Part shown: positions 1 through 7,863 of the stretch, one piece after another
How the letters are laid out: each line of letters opens with the position of its first letter
Numbering within the stretch: the first letter of the stretch is position 1
From: CAYPEZ01 sp964622275
GTDB taxonomy: Bacteria > Patescibacteriota > Minisyncoccia > Phycocordibacterales > UBA6899
DNA length: 28,774 bases
Assembly (NCBI GenBank): GCA_964622275.1
Contig: CAZUMX010000009.1
Span: 1-28,774 of the forward strand
Reading direction: 5' to 3'
The notes under the pieces: model-generated
The model's database searches: none
Told to the model about the DNA's origin: nothing
Seen by the model: only the letters and a program-made list of their open reading frames with translations
Position numbers and translations under genes: made by a program

Positions 1-1820
1 GTATCTGCTCCATAGCGCTTCACGATGTCGTCAGGATTGATCACGTTACCTTTAGACTTCGACATCTTCTCCCCTCCTTCAGCAAGAATCATGCCATGAC
101 TCGTGCGCTTCATGTATGGCTCGGATGTGGGGACGACGCCAATGTCGAAGAGAAACTTGTGCCAAAAACGCGAGTACAGGAGGTGAAGTGTTGTATGTTC
201 CATTCCACCGTTATACCAATCAACGGGAGTGAAATACTTCAGTGCCTCTTCTGAAGCAAACTCTTGATCATTGGACGGATCAGCGTAGCGGAGGTAGTAC
301 CATGATGACCCCGCCCAGTTTGGCATCACATCAGTCTCACGCCTCCCGGGCTTTCCACACGCAGGGCACGTGGTATTCACCCACTCGGTGATATTCGCCA
401 ATGGTGATTCTCCAGTGTCCGTGGGCTCATACCGATCGACCTTTGGAAGCATCACGGGAAGGTCCTTCTCGGGCACAGGAACCCATTTGCAAGATTCACA
501 AAAAATCATCGGGATTGGCTCTCCCCAGTATCGCTGACGAGAGAAAACCCAATCACGGAGCTTAAACGTAGTCATCTTCTTCCCTCCCACCGCTTCAGTG
601 ATCTTCCATTTCGCATCAGTATTTTTTGTCCCAGTAAATGTTCCAGAGTTCATCAGTGTCCCTTCGCCAGGATATGCGCCAGAAGATACATCTCCTCCAG
701 AAACCACTTCAATAATTGAAAGCGAGAACTTCTTGGCAAATTCAAAGTCTCGTTCGTCGTGAGCAGGAACAGCCATAATCGCACCAGTGCCAACGTCACC
801 AAGCACGTAGTTCACCACCCAGACAGGAATCTGCTTTTTTGTCGCAGGGTTTTCGGCGGTGATTCCCGCATCCACGCCCCGCTTGTCAGTCTCATTCGCA
901 TACTTATCATCAGAACGACGTTTGAGTTCTTCGTCCACGAAACTCTTGATGTTCTCTGTTGCCTTCCATCCGATTGCCATCCACTTTTTCGCAAGCTCGG
1001 GAGAGATTGCCAAAAATGTCGCTCCAAACAATGTGTCAGGACGAGTGGTGAATACTTTAACTTTGTGCGTGCCATCTTTTTGCCCCTCGATTCCAGAGAG
1101 TGTAAAGTCGATTTCTGCTCCTTCTGATGGTCCAATCCAATTGCGCTGCTGAATTTTCGCCTGAGGAATGTACTCAAGGGCTTCAACATCATCATGGAGT
1201 CGTTGTGCATACTTCGTGATTGCGAGCATCCACTGCTCTTTCTCGCGCTTCTCGACGGGAGAGTACCCGCATCGCTCACATGCTCCTGCGACGACTTCTT
1301 CATTCGCAAGCCCAATCTTGCACTTCGGACACCAATTGATCGTGGTCTTAGCCTTGTACGCGAGCCCCTTTTTATACATTTGTAAAAAGATCCACTGCGT
1401 CCACTTGTAGTACTTCGGATCCGTAGTGTTGACCTCACGTGACCAATCAAACGATATCCCAAGTGCTTTGAGCTGACGGCGAAAATTGCCAGAATTTCTT
1501 TCTGTCACCTTCTGTGGTGCTTCCCCAACCTTGATCGCATAGTTCTCGGTCGGAAGACCAAAAGCGTCCCAGCCTATAGGGTAAAGCACATTTTCGCCCT
1601 GCCTGCGTCGTTTTCTCGCAAGCACGTCCATTGCAGTGTAGCTACGAACATGGCCCACATGAAGCCCGTCTCCTGATGGAAATGGAAACTCAACGAGAAG
1701 ATACGTTTTTTTCTTACGCTGGTCTATGTCTACCCTCCCTTCTGGATGCCCCTCCCATACAGACTGCCATTTCTGCTCTACCTCCTTGTGATCGTATTCT
1801 TGCGCCATAACCATTATCAT
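1..1820 (-). CDS. leuS: Leucyl-tRNA synthetase, C-terminal part cut by window edge
   Basis: Class I aminoacyl-tRNA synthetase that charges tRNA-Leu in the cytoplasm. About 606 residues are visible. The HIGH-type signature HVGH is at residues 54-57 and KMSKS at about 585-589. Between them are zinc-type Cys pairs (CPKC, CERC, CESC, CPAC) and the CP1 editing domain, with TTRPDTLFGAT and GTGAIMAVPAHDERD. The anticodon-binding and C-terminal domains lie beyond base 1. The start at 1820 is chosen because AGGAG lies 5 nt upstream; in-frame ATGs also occur at 1814 and 1808. The gene is read away from a terminator hairpin just upstream, so it probably has its own promoter, which I could not place with confidence. 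Identity is very secure. Confidence 0.97.
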   Translation of the reverse strand, partial: MIMVMAQEYDHKEVEQKWQSVWEGHPEGRVDIDQRKKKTYLLVEFPFPSGDGLHVGHVRSYTAMDVLARKRRRQGENVLYPIGWDAFGLPTENYAIKVGEAPQKVTERNSGNFRRQLKALGISFDWSREVNTTDPKYYKWTQWIFLQMYKKGLAYKAKTTINWCPKCKIGLANEEVVAGACERCGYSPVEKREKEQWMLAITKYAQRLHDDVEALEYIPQAKIQQRNWIGPSEGAEIDFTLSGIEGQKDGTHKVKVFTTRPDTLFGATFLAISPELAKKWMAIGWKATENIKSFVDEELKRRSDDKYANETDKRGVDAGITAENPATKKQIPVWVVNYVLGDVGTGAIMAVPAHDERDFEFAKKFSLSIIEVVSGGDVSSGAYPGEGTLMNSGTFTGTKNTDAKWKITEAVGGKKMTTFKLRDWVFSRQRYWGEPIPMIFCESCKWVPVPEKDLPVMLPKVDRYEPTDTGESPLANITEWVNTTCPACGKPGRRETDVMPNWAGSSWYYLRYADPSNDQEFASEEALKYFTPVDWYNGGMEHTTLHLLYSRFWHKFLFDIGVVPTSEPYMKRTSHGMILAEGGEKMSKSKGNVINPDDIVKRYGAD

Positions 1821-1841
1821 ACCTACTCCTTTCAAAAAGAA

Positions 1842-1867
1842 AACTCCTGACCGAATGGTCAGGAGTT
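1842..1867 (-). terminator. Intrinsic terminator overlapping a stop codon
   Basis: An 11-bp perfect stem (AACTCCTGACC / GGTCAGGAGTT) with a 4-nt loop, followed on the minus strand by a T-rich tail. The stop codon of the 1859-2239 gene lies inside the stem. It separates that gene from leuS. Confidence 0.8.
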
Positions 1868-2239
1868 GAGGTTATGACCTCTTGGTGAATTGTCGGGTGG
1901 CTGGTGAATACCAATATCTTTTTGGACAAGACGCACAACCTCGGTCACTTCTTTGGGAGCCAAGACTTTGTCAGCTTGTGCTGACTGAATGAGCGCAATT
2001 GCTCTATAGTTCGTAGACTCAGCTTCCTCTTTTGTATCAAATACAGACGCAACATAATACTGGCCATCGCAACACGGGAGAACCGAGTTACACACGAGAT
2101 GTGATATATCGTTGAGGAACACTACTGAAGCATACCCCTCGCTCCGATATGTCCTCTTGCAATTCGGACACTGATACTGAGAAGTCACTTCTGGAGTAGC
2201 AACTCCGTAGAAATCAATCTCAAAGACCGTTATTCCCAT
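1859..2239 (-). CDS. Small hypothetical protein with zinc-ribbon-like cysteines
   Basis: About 126 aa. I do not recognise a family. The N-terminal third has a CPNC pair followed by a CNSVLPCC cluster about 30 residues later, suggesting a metal-binding knuckle. The C-terminal half is helical, ending in a Pro/His/Asn-rich tail. The start at 2239 (MGITVFEI) is preferred over an upstream ATG at 2281 because AAAGGAG lies 6 nt before it. It is transcribed alone and stops inside its own terminator hairpin. It faces away from the next small zinc-ribbon gene at 2398, with about 160 bp of promoter space between them. No function can be assigned. Confidence 0.75.
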   Translation of the reverse strand: MGITVFEIDFYGVATPEVTSQYQCPNCKRTYRSEGYASVVFLNDISHLVCNSVLPCCDGQYYVASVFDTKEEAESTNYRAIALIQSAQADKVLAPKEVTEVVRLVQKDIGIHQPPDNSPRGHNLNS

Positions 2240-2397
2240 ACAAGACTCCTTTGAATGGCAAAAGAGATAGGTACAGGACACCCTGCGCTTATCCTTTCAT
2301 TCTTTTGTCTCTTCGGCAAGGAGATACTAGACAGAATGTCTGTTTATGTAATGATTGTGAGTAGCCAAAAAGTTCTGTGTCAACATAGGAGGAGCAC

Positions 2398-2613
2398 ATG
2401 ACGGTCGCTGCTGTGATCATCATCGTTGTCGTCTGCCTCATCTGGTGGATGACCCAGCCGAAAGCCCACTATCCGCTTCGAGAGTGTCCGAAATGCCATG
2501 GAATGAGCGAAACGCCATTCTTCGCACCGAGCTACGAGACCCCGGGTCTCAAAATCTGCCATGGATGCGCAGATGACGAAGAAAATCGGGGGTACACTTC
2601 CCTACATGTATAA
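2398..2613 (+). CDS. Small membrane-anchored zinc-ribbon protein
   Basis: 71 aa. One N-terminal transmembrane helix (residues 3-18, Ile/Val-rich, ending in WW) is followed by a short soluble domain with CPKC and CHGC pairs, a typical four-cysteine zinc ribbon. Start supported by AGGAGG 6 nt upstream. The gene stands alone, with a hairpin terminator after the stop. It may be a small envelope or regulatory protein, but the sequence does not tell which. Its Cys layout recalls the neighbouring 1859-2239 product, though the two share no obvious sequence identity. Confidence 0.75.
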   Translation: MTVAAVIIIVVVCLIWWMTQPKAHYPLRECPKCHGMSETPFFAPSYETPGLKICHGCADDEENRGYTSLHV

Positions 2614-2627
2614 CACTCAACTACTTT

Positions 2628-2665
2628 AGCCCCCAAAAACTTTATCGTTTAGGGGGTATTCTTTT
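2628..2665 (+). terminator. Probable intrinsic terminator after the 71-aa gene
   Basis: CCCCC (2630-2634) pairs with GGGGG (2652-2656), extended by AAAC/GTTT after a small internal loop, followed by a TATTCTTTT tail. There is no T tract in the other direction, so it serves the plus-strand gene. Confidence 0.55.
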
Positions 2666-2690
2666 GGGCTCATGGTGCGGAGAATTGAGT

Positions 2691-3788
2691 TTAGATTTTA
2701 AACTCAATGACATCTCCGTCTTTGACAATATATTCTTTTCCTTCAGTACGGACTAACCCTTTCTCTCTGGCAGTCGCAAAACTTCCCGCATCTAGAAGTG
2801 TTTTCCAATTGATGATTTCCGCACGGACAAATTTATCCTTAAAGTCTGTGTGGATTGCCATCCCAGCCTCTGGCGCAGTCGAACCCACCTTAATAGTCCA
2901 TGCTCGTGTTTCGTCTTCTCCTGTGGTGAAATACGTTTCAAGACCAAGCAAGTGGTACGCCCCGCGAATAAGATCGTCGACTCCATCTGAGGTAACCCCC
3001 ATCTCACTTCTCATCATGACACGCTCTTCTCCTTCAAAAGCCGCAAGCTCATCTTGAATCTTGGCATCTACCACGACATACTCTGCTCCCTCGGATTTCA
3101 AAAATTCAAGAAGTTTTTGGAAACGTGTATCTTTCAGTTCATCCAAATTTTGTCCCCCGTGTTTTTTATTCAACACATAGAGGATAGGTTTCATACTAAT
3201 GAGACCGAGTTGCTTAATCTTTGCTTTTTCATCATCGGTCAACTGAACACTTCTCGCACGTTTGCCTTCTTTGAGTCCTGCTTCGATCTTTCGCAATGCT
3301 GCGTCTTCTGCCACAGCTTCCTTATCACCACGCTTTACCTCCCGCCCAATTGACTGAATACGTTTCTCGACAGTCTGGAGATCTGCAAGGGCAAGTTCGA
3401 GGTTGATCACACCAATATCTCCCACGGGATCGATGGCTCCCGCAACATGGTGGATATCTCCGTCTTCAAAAATTCGCACGACTTGTGCAATGGCATCCGT
3501 CTCTCGAATATGAGTAAGAAACTGATTCCCCAATCCCTCACCTTCTGATGCTCCTTTCACAAGTCCTGCGATATCCACGAATTCAATGCTTGCAGGGATA
3601 GTCTTTGCTGAATGAGAAAACACTGAAAGTTTTTGAAGTCGCTCATCAGGGACAGCAACGACTCCGACCGATGGGTCAATCGTTGCAAAGGGATAATTCG
3701 CGATGAGCACACTCTTTCGTGTAAGTGCTTGGAAGAGTGTGGATTTGCCCACATTTGGAAGCCCGACAATACCAATCTGAAGTGCCAT
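2691..3788 (-). CDS. ychF: Redox-regulated GTPase/ATPase YchF (OLA1 family)
   Basis: 365 aa, the usual length for the family. The N-terminal OBG-type G domain has the P-loop GLPNVGKST (residues 9-17) and the G3 segment DIAGLVKGAS. A helical insert follows, and a C-terminal TGS domain ends in VKDGDVIEFKI. YchF proteins bind ribosomes and hydrolyse ATP or GTP, and are linked to stress responses. The G4 position reads NKKH rather than a canonical NKxD, as expected for a family with altered base specificity. There is no Shine-Dalgarno sequence; TATAGT lies 8 nt before the ATG, suggesting a leaderless mRNA. Monocistronic. Confidence 0.97.
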   Translation of the reverse strand: MALQIGIVGLPNVGKSTLFQALTRKSVLIANYPFATIDPSVGVVAVPDERLQKLSVFSHSAKTIPASIEFVDIAGLVKGASEGEGLGNQFLTHIRETDAIAQVVRIFEDGDIHHVAGAIDPVGDIGVINLELALADLQTVEKRIQSIGREVKRGDKEAVAEDAALRKIEAGLKEGKRARSVQLTDDEKAKIKQLGLISMKPILYVLNKKHGGQNLDELKDTRFQKLLEFLKSEGAEYVVVDAKIQDELAAFEGEERVMMRSEMGVTSDGVDDLIRGAYHLLGLETYFTTGEDETRAWTIKVGSTAPEAGMAIHTDFKDKFVRAEIINWKTLLDAGSFATAREKGLVRTEGKEYIVKDGDVIEFKI

Positions 3789-3829
3789 AGAAAAGAACTA
3801 TAGCCTGAATGGTAACTTTTTACGAGGTA

Positions 3830-3861
3830 TTGACAAATGATATAAATTATATAAATATAAT
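3830..3861 (+). promoter_or_regulatory. Candidate promoter for the 49-aa gene
   Basis: TTGACA at 3830-3835 and TATAAT at 3856-3861. The 20-nt spacer is longer than ideal; TATAAA at 3850-3855 is an alternative with a 14-nt spacer. The region is very AT-rich and lies between divergent genes. Confidence 0.4.
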
Positions 3862-3899
3862 TCGGTCTATGTAGTTCACACAAATTTCTTGGAGGACAT

Positions 3900-4049
3900 A
3901 TGGCGATTGTTCTTGCTGGCTTAAGTTTTACAGTAGCATTATCCATTGCAGCATCAGCTAACGATTACGGCGATGGATTGCAAAGTTTTTTATATTTTCT
4001 AATAGCAATTGCGTGTTTTATATTCTTTTTCTATATAGCGGCATCATAG
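3900..4049 (+). CDS. 49-aa hydrophobic membrane protein
   Basis: A very short gene supported by a strong GGAGGA 3-4 nt before the ATG, a candidate promoter upstream and a strong terminator directly downstream. The product has two hydrophobic segments (about residues 2-20 and 30-48) separated by a polar NDYGDG turn, and ends in a Phe/Tyr-rich helix. It looks like a helical-hairpin small membrane protein. I recognise no family. Its independent transcription unit argues for a real gene. It resembles in style the 47-aa protein at 4498. Confidence 0.65.
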   Translation: MAIVLAGLSFTVALSIAASANDYGDGLQSFLYFLIAIACFIFFFYIAAS

Positions 4050-4066
4050 GGCACAAGAATTCTTTC

Positions 4067-4103
4067 ATGGCAGGTACCGTCTGGTACCTGCCATCTCTTT
4101 TAT
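4067..4103 (+). terminator. Strong intrinsic terminator
   Basis: A 12-bp perfect stem (ATGGCAGGTACC and its complement, 4067-4078 and 4083-4094), GTCT loop, then CTCTTTTAT. It ends the 49-aa gene unit. Confidence 0.8.
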
Positions 4104-4161
4104 GATACTTACAACATCATTTTCTTAGACAAGATTCTCCCTCACTGAAGGATGCTCGCAT

Positions 4162-4392
4162 TTACTTTGGGCCGAGAATACCTTGAAGTTGATCTTTGTA
4201 ATCCATCATGACAGTCATTGCGGCTTTCATCTGATCTTCTCCGTTGTCCATACGTGACTTAATCTTTGTTGCAATCTCCGTAAATAATTCCGGGTGTTCA
4301 GAAACTGCTTTAATCAAAGCTTCTTGCTGTTCCTTTGGAACATCCTTCATCTGCTTTTCAAGCATCTTTCGCATCAAAAATTCTTTAAACAT
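4162..4392 (-). CDS. Small helical conserved-type hypothetical protein
   Basis: 76 aa, almost wholly predicted helix, charged and Met-rich (MFKEFLMRKMLEKQMK at the start, then a Pro-Glu-Gln segment), ending in LQGILGPK. I recall proteins of this style in Parcubacteria but cannot name a family. The start at 4392 is chosen over 4428 because a -10 box TATACT (4401-4406) with a -35-like TTGTGT lies just upstream, placing the transcription start at or within a couple of nt of this ATG. The longer ORF would begin inside the promoter. There is no ribosome binding site, consistent with a leaderless message. Confidence 0.65.
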   Translation of the reverse strand: MFKEFLMRKMLEKQMKDVPKEQQEALIKAVSEHPELFTEIATKIKSRMDNGEDQMKAAMTVMMDYKDQLQGILGPK

Positions 4393-4400
4393 ATGAAGGG

Positions 4401-4428
4401 AGTATATAAGAACTGTTAATGAACACAA
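4401..4428 (-). promoter_or_regulatory. Promoter giving a leaderless mRNA
   Basis: On the minus strand TTGTGT (4428-4423), a 16-nt spacer and TATACT (4406-4401), with the ATG of the 76-aa gene 8 nt further on. Confidence 0.55.
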
Positions 4429-4436
4429 GTCATATG

Positions 4437-4464
4437 TTGACGATGTGTTTTTTTAAAGTAGGAT
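4437..4464 (+). promoter_or_regulatory. Promoter of the 47-aa gene
   Basis: TTGACG at 4437-4442, 16-nt spacer, TAGGAT at 4459-4464. It is divergent from the promoter at 4401-4428. Confidence 0.5.
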
Positions 4465-4497
4465 GTTAAAAGACTACATCTCATAAGGAGAGTGCGC

Positions 4498-4641
4498 GTG
4501 GATACAAAAGACATCCCAACAAGTCTTGCCGCGTTGATGATGGTCATCCTCACAGTCCATCAGTGGAAACATGGTCATCGTGGTTGGGCAGCGTGTTATG
4601 CTTTTTTGGCGATCTTGCTGGTTTTCGTTCGCTTTGCGTAA
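4498..4641 (+). CDS. 47-aa small membrane protein (GTG start)
   Basis: GTG start with AAGGAG 7-8 nt upstream, promoter at 4437-4464 and a perfect terminator palindrome at 4671. The product has a short hydrophobic helix (LAALMMVILTV), a basic loop with HQWKHGHRGW, and a second hydrophobic helix (ACYAFLAILLVFVRFA), i.e. a small helical-hairpin protein. No family recognised. The complete transcription unit around so short an ORF is the main reason to call it. Confidence 0.6.
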   Translation: MDTKDIPTSLAALMMVILTVHQWKHGHRGWAACYAFLAILLVFVRFA

Positions 4642-4670
4642 AGAAAGACCCTCTCTTGCCCTTACATTAC

Positions 4671-4700
4671 AAAACCCGACAGCTGTCGGGTTTTCTGTTG
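4671..4700 (+). terminator. Intrinsic terminator
   Basis: Perfect palindrome AAAACCCGACA GC TGTCGGGTTTT (4671-4694) followed by CTGTTG. The A and T tracts make it active in principle in both directions. Confidence 0.75.
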
Positions 4701-4737
4701 ATCGGTCAACAAGATTCACACCATAAGTGTTGGGGGG

Positions 4738-4791
4738 TTACGCAATCCCCAACTTCCCCTTAATCTTCTTGACCACGTCTTCAATGTGCCA
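4738..4791 (-). pseudogene. 54-bp exact copy of the response-regulator 3' end
   Basis: Identical to 5337-5390, the last 17 codons plus TAA of the receiver protein gene (WHIEDVVKKIKGKLGIA). The match begins exactly at the stop codon and ends where the promoter of the 4857 gene begins. The two copies are direct repeats about 600 bp apart that bracket one complete gene with its own promoter and terminator. It carries no start and is not a gene by itself. It may be a tandem-duplication scar or a target duplication left by insertion of the bracketed gene. Confidence 0.85.
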
Positions 4792-4798
4792 ATTATAT

Positions 4799-4828
4799 TT
4801 GACATATTGTCTAGATTATGTTTATATA
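4799..4828 (+). promoter_or_regulatory. Promoter of the exported-protein gene
   Basis: Consensus TTGACA at 4799-4804, 18-nt spacer, TATATA at 4823-4828. It lies 8 nt after the end of the 54-bp duplicated segment. Confidence 0.6.
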
Positions 4829-4856
4829 TCCTCGGAGTTTTAAACTAGGAGATGTC

Positions 4857-5276
4857 ATGGGCATCAAGCCATTTTCGATCATTGTCTTTCTGATTTTCCT
4901 ATTTGCACCCACTATCACCCACGCAACAGCACCCGAAGATCCCACAGGCTCAAACATGGTCAGTGTCAATGGAGCGCTCTGCCTCCGTAAACCTAGAAGG
5001 TATGGGATCATACTGACAATCAACGAGCAAGCAGCGATCAAAGGGTTCGCGGACTCAAGAGGGCTGTCTTGGAACGGCGAATGCTTAGCAGGAAAGCCCG
5101 TGCGTGGGGATTATCCTCAGATGGAAGTCCCCAGGGAGTTCCTCGATATCAGGGGCTTCGTGATCAAAGTCGACGCTCCGATGAGTATCGGAGAAAAAGT
5201 ATTCATCGGCGTGGCATTCTTTATGGGTCTATGTCTATGTCTATTCATTCTAGTGGACGCAACCTACCCATATTGA
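4857..5276 (+). CDS. Small exported protein with C-terminal membrane helix
   Basis: 139 aa. An N-terminal signal peptide (about residues 1-24, basic start, Ile/Val/Phe-rich core, ending THAT-AP) precedes a roughly 85-residue extracytoplasmic domain with two Cys. A C-terminal transmembrane helix (about 115-135) follows. The start at 4857 has AGGAG 5 nt upstream; the longer ORF from 4818 would begin within the -10 region. Family unknown. The gene has its own promoter and terminator and is flanked by 54-bp direct repeats derived from the adjacent response-regulator gene, so it may have been inserted or duplicated as a unit. Confidence 0.7.
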   Translation: MGIKPFSIIVFLIFLFAPTITHATAPEDPTGSNMVSVNGALCLRKPRRYGIILTINEQAAIKGFADSRGLSWNGECLAGKPVRGDYPQMEVPREFLDIRGFVIKVDAPMSIGEKVFIGVAFFMGLCLCLFILVDATYPY

Positions 5277-5288
5277 GTCCCTCTACAA

Positions 5289-5326
5289 GACCATGCGAAA
5301 CCTAAATCGCATGGTCTTTTCCTTTT
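5289..5326 (+). terminator. Intrinsic terminator
   Basis: Stem GACCATGCGA / TCGCATGGTC (5289-5298, 5307-5316) with an 8-nt loop and TTTTCCTTTT tail. It ends the exported-protein gene; the hairpin may also slow transcription from the opposite response-regulator operon. Confidence 0.8.
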
Positions 5327-5336
5327 GATGCGCTGA

Positions 5337-5729
5337 TTACGCAATCCCCAACTTCCCCTTAATCTTCTTGACCACGTCTTCAATGTGCCAGTCACTCTTC
5401 ACCAAAAAATCATAGCTCCCCGCATCAGTGGCTTGCGCAACTTTGTCTGGATCGTTGATGTTCGTAAGGAGAATCACCGCGGCGTTCTTTCCATAGGCAG
5501 GATCTTGCCGGAGCTTCTCGAGCATCGTAAGCCCGTCCATAATTGGCATCACAATATCCAAAAGAATAATTGCGGGATGTTCTCTGAGGGCGATATCGAG
5601 TCCTTCTTGGCCATTCTTCGCCTGAAAAACAGCGAACCCCTCAAAGGTCAGAATATCGCTCATTGCGTTTCGGAGCGGAGCTTCATCTTCAACAATCAAA
5701 ATTTTAATGCCATTTGGTGTGTTTGCCAT
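5337..5729 (-). CDS. Single-domain response regulator (CheY-like receiver)
   Basis: 130 aa, one receiver domain and no output domain. The acidic pocket is E14-D15-E16, the phospho-acceptor is D58 in LLDIVMP, the switch Thr is T89 and the conserved Lys is K111. It would be phosphorylated by the histidine kinase two genes upstream and act by protein-protein contact. Its ATG is 6 nt after the stop of the preceding receiver gene, so it is the last gene of a kinase-receiver-receiver operon. The final 54 bp are duplicated at 4738-4791. Confidence 0.93.
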   Translation of the reverse strand: MANTPNGIKILIVEDEAPLRNAMSDILTFEGFAVFQAKNGQEGLDIALREHPAIILLDIVMPIMDGLTMLEKLRQDPAYGKNAAVILLTNINDPDKVAQATDAGSYDFLVKSDWHIEDVVKKIKGKLGIA

Positions 5730-5735
5730 AGATAG

Positions 5736-6143
5736 TTATATCTTCCCTTGTGGATGCGAAAGCGCATATTCCACATCACTGATAATTTGATTGATATCGT
5801 AATCAGCTTTTGTGTAGTAATTATGCACTCCGAGTTGAATATATGAACGAATGTTTGTCGTCGAAGCTGTATTGGAAACCACAAAAATGGGGATGGATTT
5901 CCATTCTTCTTTCCCTTTCACTTCAACAACAAAATCAAGACCATTCCCACTTCCAAGGAGATAGTGGTCGAGCCAAATCGCATCAACGCCTCCAAGGTTT
6001 TTCATTTGTTGAAGACCATCTTGGACATTATTCACAAGAGCGACTTCAAACCCACGATTCGCAAGAGCATCACGGACAGCCTTTGCAAGCGTTCGTTCAT
6101 CTTCTAACACTAAAATGGTCTTTTTCTTCCCTTCCATATACAT
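5736..6143 (-). CDS. Single-domain response regulator, divergent receiver
   Basis: 135 aa, receiver domain only. E14-D15-E16 form the metal pocket, D59 (IWLDHYLLG) is the phospho-acceptor, S90 occupies the Thr/Ser switch position and K112 is the conserved Lys. The segment after D59 (HYLLGSGNG) departs from the usual MPxxDG, so it may signal differently from its neighbour at 5337. Start 6143 is taken; a second in-frame ATG lies at 6137 and neither has a good Shine-Dalgarno sequence. It begins 20 nt after the kinase stop, in the same operon. Confidence 0.9.
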   Translation of the reverse strand: MYMEGKKKTILVLEDERTLAKAVRDALANRGFEVALVNNVQDGLQQMKNLGGVDAIWLDHYLLGSGNGLDFVVEVKGKEEWKSIPIFVVSNTASTTNIRSYIQLGVHNYYTKADYDINQIISDVEYALSHPQGKI

Positions 6144-6163
6144 CCCAATAGTACCACAATCCT

Positions 6164-7795
6164 TTATGCCGTCAGTCCTTTAATCCCCGTCTTTTTGGGC
6201 ATCCCTGCCATAGGAAGTGTGACGTAGAATGTTGTCCCCTTGTCTTCTTCTGAATCAAACCANNNNNNNNNNNNNNNNNNNNNNNNNNNNNNNNNNNNNN
6301 NNNNNNNNNNNNNNNNNNNNNNNNNNNNNNNNNNNNNNNNNNNNNNNNNNNNNNNNNNNNNNTTGTGATCTCCCCGATAGAGACCAACTTTTTGATCGTA
6401 CATACGGTTCACAGTCTGGTTTTTCTCGTTGAGCTGTGGTGTAAGTTCGGAAAGTACAGAATCACAGATTTCAAAGAGGTTTGTGTCCTCAGGTTCGATT
6501 GCAAAAGTCCCCAAGTCAATGCGTGACACGTTCAGGAGGGCGTTCACAAGTTCAACCATGCGGAGGTTTCCTGCATAAATCTCTTTCACATATTGTTGCT
6601 GTTTCTCGTTGAGTGTCCCTACGTACTTTGAAAGAAGCATTTCGGAATACCATCTGATAGCAGACAGTGGCGTACGAAGTTGGTGTGAAGCCAAAGAAAC
6701 GAATTCGGTTTTTGCACGGTCAACTTCTTTTCGCTGCGTAATATCTTCAATAAGAGAGACAAAGAAGATTGTTTTTCCATCATCAATGATAGGATAAATG
6801 GAAAGATCTGCTTGATATTCACTTCCGTCTTTACGTCGGTTGACCACATCCTCACTGTGGTAGCTGTACCCCGCACGGATCTTTTCCCACATGGTACCAA
6901 AAATTTCTCCATTCGTTTTGTCAGACTTCAGAACCTTTGGATTCCGTCCAAGAATCTCAAGTGAGGTGTATTGATTGAGTTTTTCCCACGCTGAGTTTAC
7001 ATAGACGATCGCTCCCTGAGGATCGGTAATTGCTACGGCTTGAGTCGAGGAATCGACAGCTTTTTGGAACTTTTCGACATTACGGATTTCAGCAACGATT
7101 TTTTCCTGTGCGTGTTCCAATTCCGCCGTACGACTTTCGAGTACTTCTTGTACGCGCTTAATATTGCCAACATCCTTGGTGACGCCGGCCATGCGCATGG
7201 GCTTTCCATTCTCTCCCCACATTGCCTTTCCAGATTCTTCGACCCACATGTACTCTCCGGTTTGTCTACGGATACGGTATTGAACAGAGAATGTTGGTGT
7301 GCGTTTATCAAGATGCGCTTCCATTGCACGCACCACACCATCCTTGTCCTCAGGGTGATACAGTTCCTGCCAAAACGAGAGTGGCTGTGTTTCTTCTTTT
7401 TCGGTATACCCGAGCATACTCATCCACCGAGAAGAAAAGAAAATCTGTCCGCGCGTAATGTCGTAGTCCCAGAAGCCTTCGTTTGCTCCCTGAAGTGCGA
7501 GCTTGTATCGTTCGCCAAAATGCTTTGCACTTTCGATGTAGCGGTTCAGACTCCCGACCATCATGCGATATGGTCTGAGGTGTTTCCAAAGGATGATAAA
7601 AGAAAAAACTGCGAGCGCCACCGCAAGGACAAGGAAGACAATAGCGAGAAATCCTTGATCGAAATCAGTTTGAGTGAGGAGGACATAACTGAGAGCACCA
7701 AAAAGAATAAAGACCAATGGCGTAAAATAGAGTGCCCCAGAAAGGCCCCGTGTTCCGGGGATCACAACATCTGCATTCTTTTCTCGAGGATCCAC
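6164..7795 (-). CDS. Membrane PAS-PAS sensor histidine kinase (interrupted by scaffold gap)
   Basis: Two N-terminal transmembrane helices (about residues 21-42 and 49-70) with almost no periplasmic loop, then two PAS/PAC domains and a HisKA domain with SHQLRTPLSAIRWY carrying the phosphorylated His. The start of the HATPase domain follows. The ATP-binding boxes fall in a 100-N gap; the sequence resumes at the end of the domain (SEEDKGTTFYVTLP). From family alignments about 85 residues are expected in the gap, so 100 N is a placeholder. The GTG start is 7 nt after TATACT, suggesting a leaderless mRNA. It probably senses cytoplasmic or membrane cues through PAS and phosphorylates the two downstream receivers. 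Confidence 0.92.
   Translation of the reverse strand: MDPREKNADVVIPGTRGLSGALYFTPLVFILFGALSYVLLTQTDFDQGFLAIVFLVLAVALAVFSFIILWKHLRPYRMMVGSLNRYIESAKHFGERYKLALQGANEGFWDYDITRGQIFFSSRWMSMLGYTEKEETQPLSFWQELYHPEDKDGVVRAMEAHLDKRTPTFSVQYRIRRQTGEYMWVEESGKAMWGENGKPMRMAGVTKDVGNIKRVQEVLESRTAELEHAQEKIVAEIRNVEKFQKAVDSSTQAVAITDPQGAIVYVNSAWEKLNQYTSLEILGRNPKVLKSDKTNGEIFGTMWEKIRAGYSYHSEDVVNRRKDGSEYQADLSIYPIIDDGKTIFFVSLIEDITQRKEVDRAKTEFVSLASHQLRTPLSAIRWYSEMLLSKYVGTLNEKQQQYVKEIYAGNLRMVELVNALLNVSRIDLGTFAIEPEDTNLFEICDSVLSELTPQLNEKNQTVNRMYDQKVGLYRGDHXXXXXXXXXXXXXXXXXXXXXXXXXXXXXXXXXXWFDSEEDKGTTFYVTLPMAGMPKKTGIKGLTA
6263..6362. other. 100-N scaffold gap in the kinase ATPase domain
   Basis: Exactly 100 N. The flanks show no overlap, unlike the second gap, and protein homology implies roughly 250-270 missing bp. 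The reading frame across it is coincidental. Confidence 0.9.
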
Positions 7796-7863
7796 GATTA
7801 TAAGTATACCCTGTGCAGGGGCTCTGGAAAGGCTTTTTATAACAGGTCTAGGAAGAAGACGAT

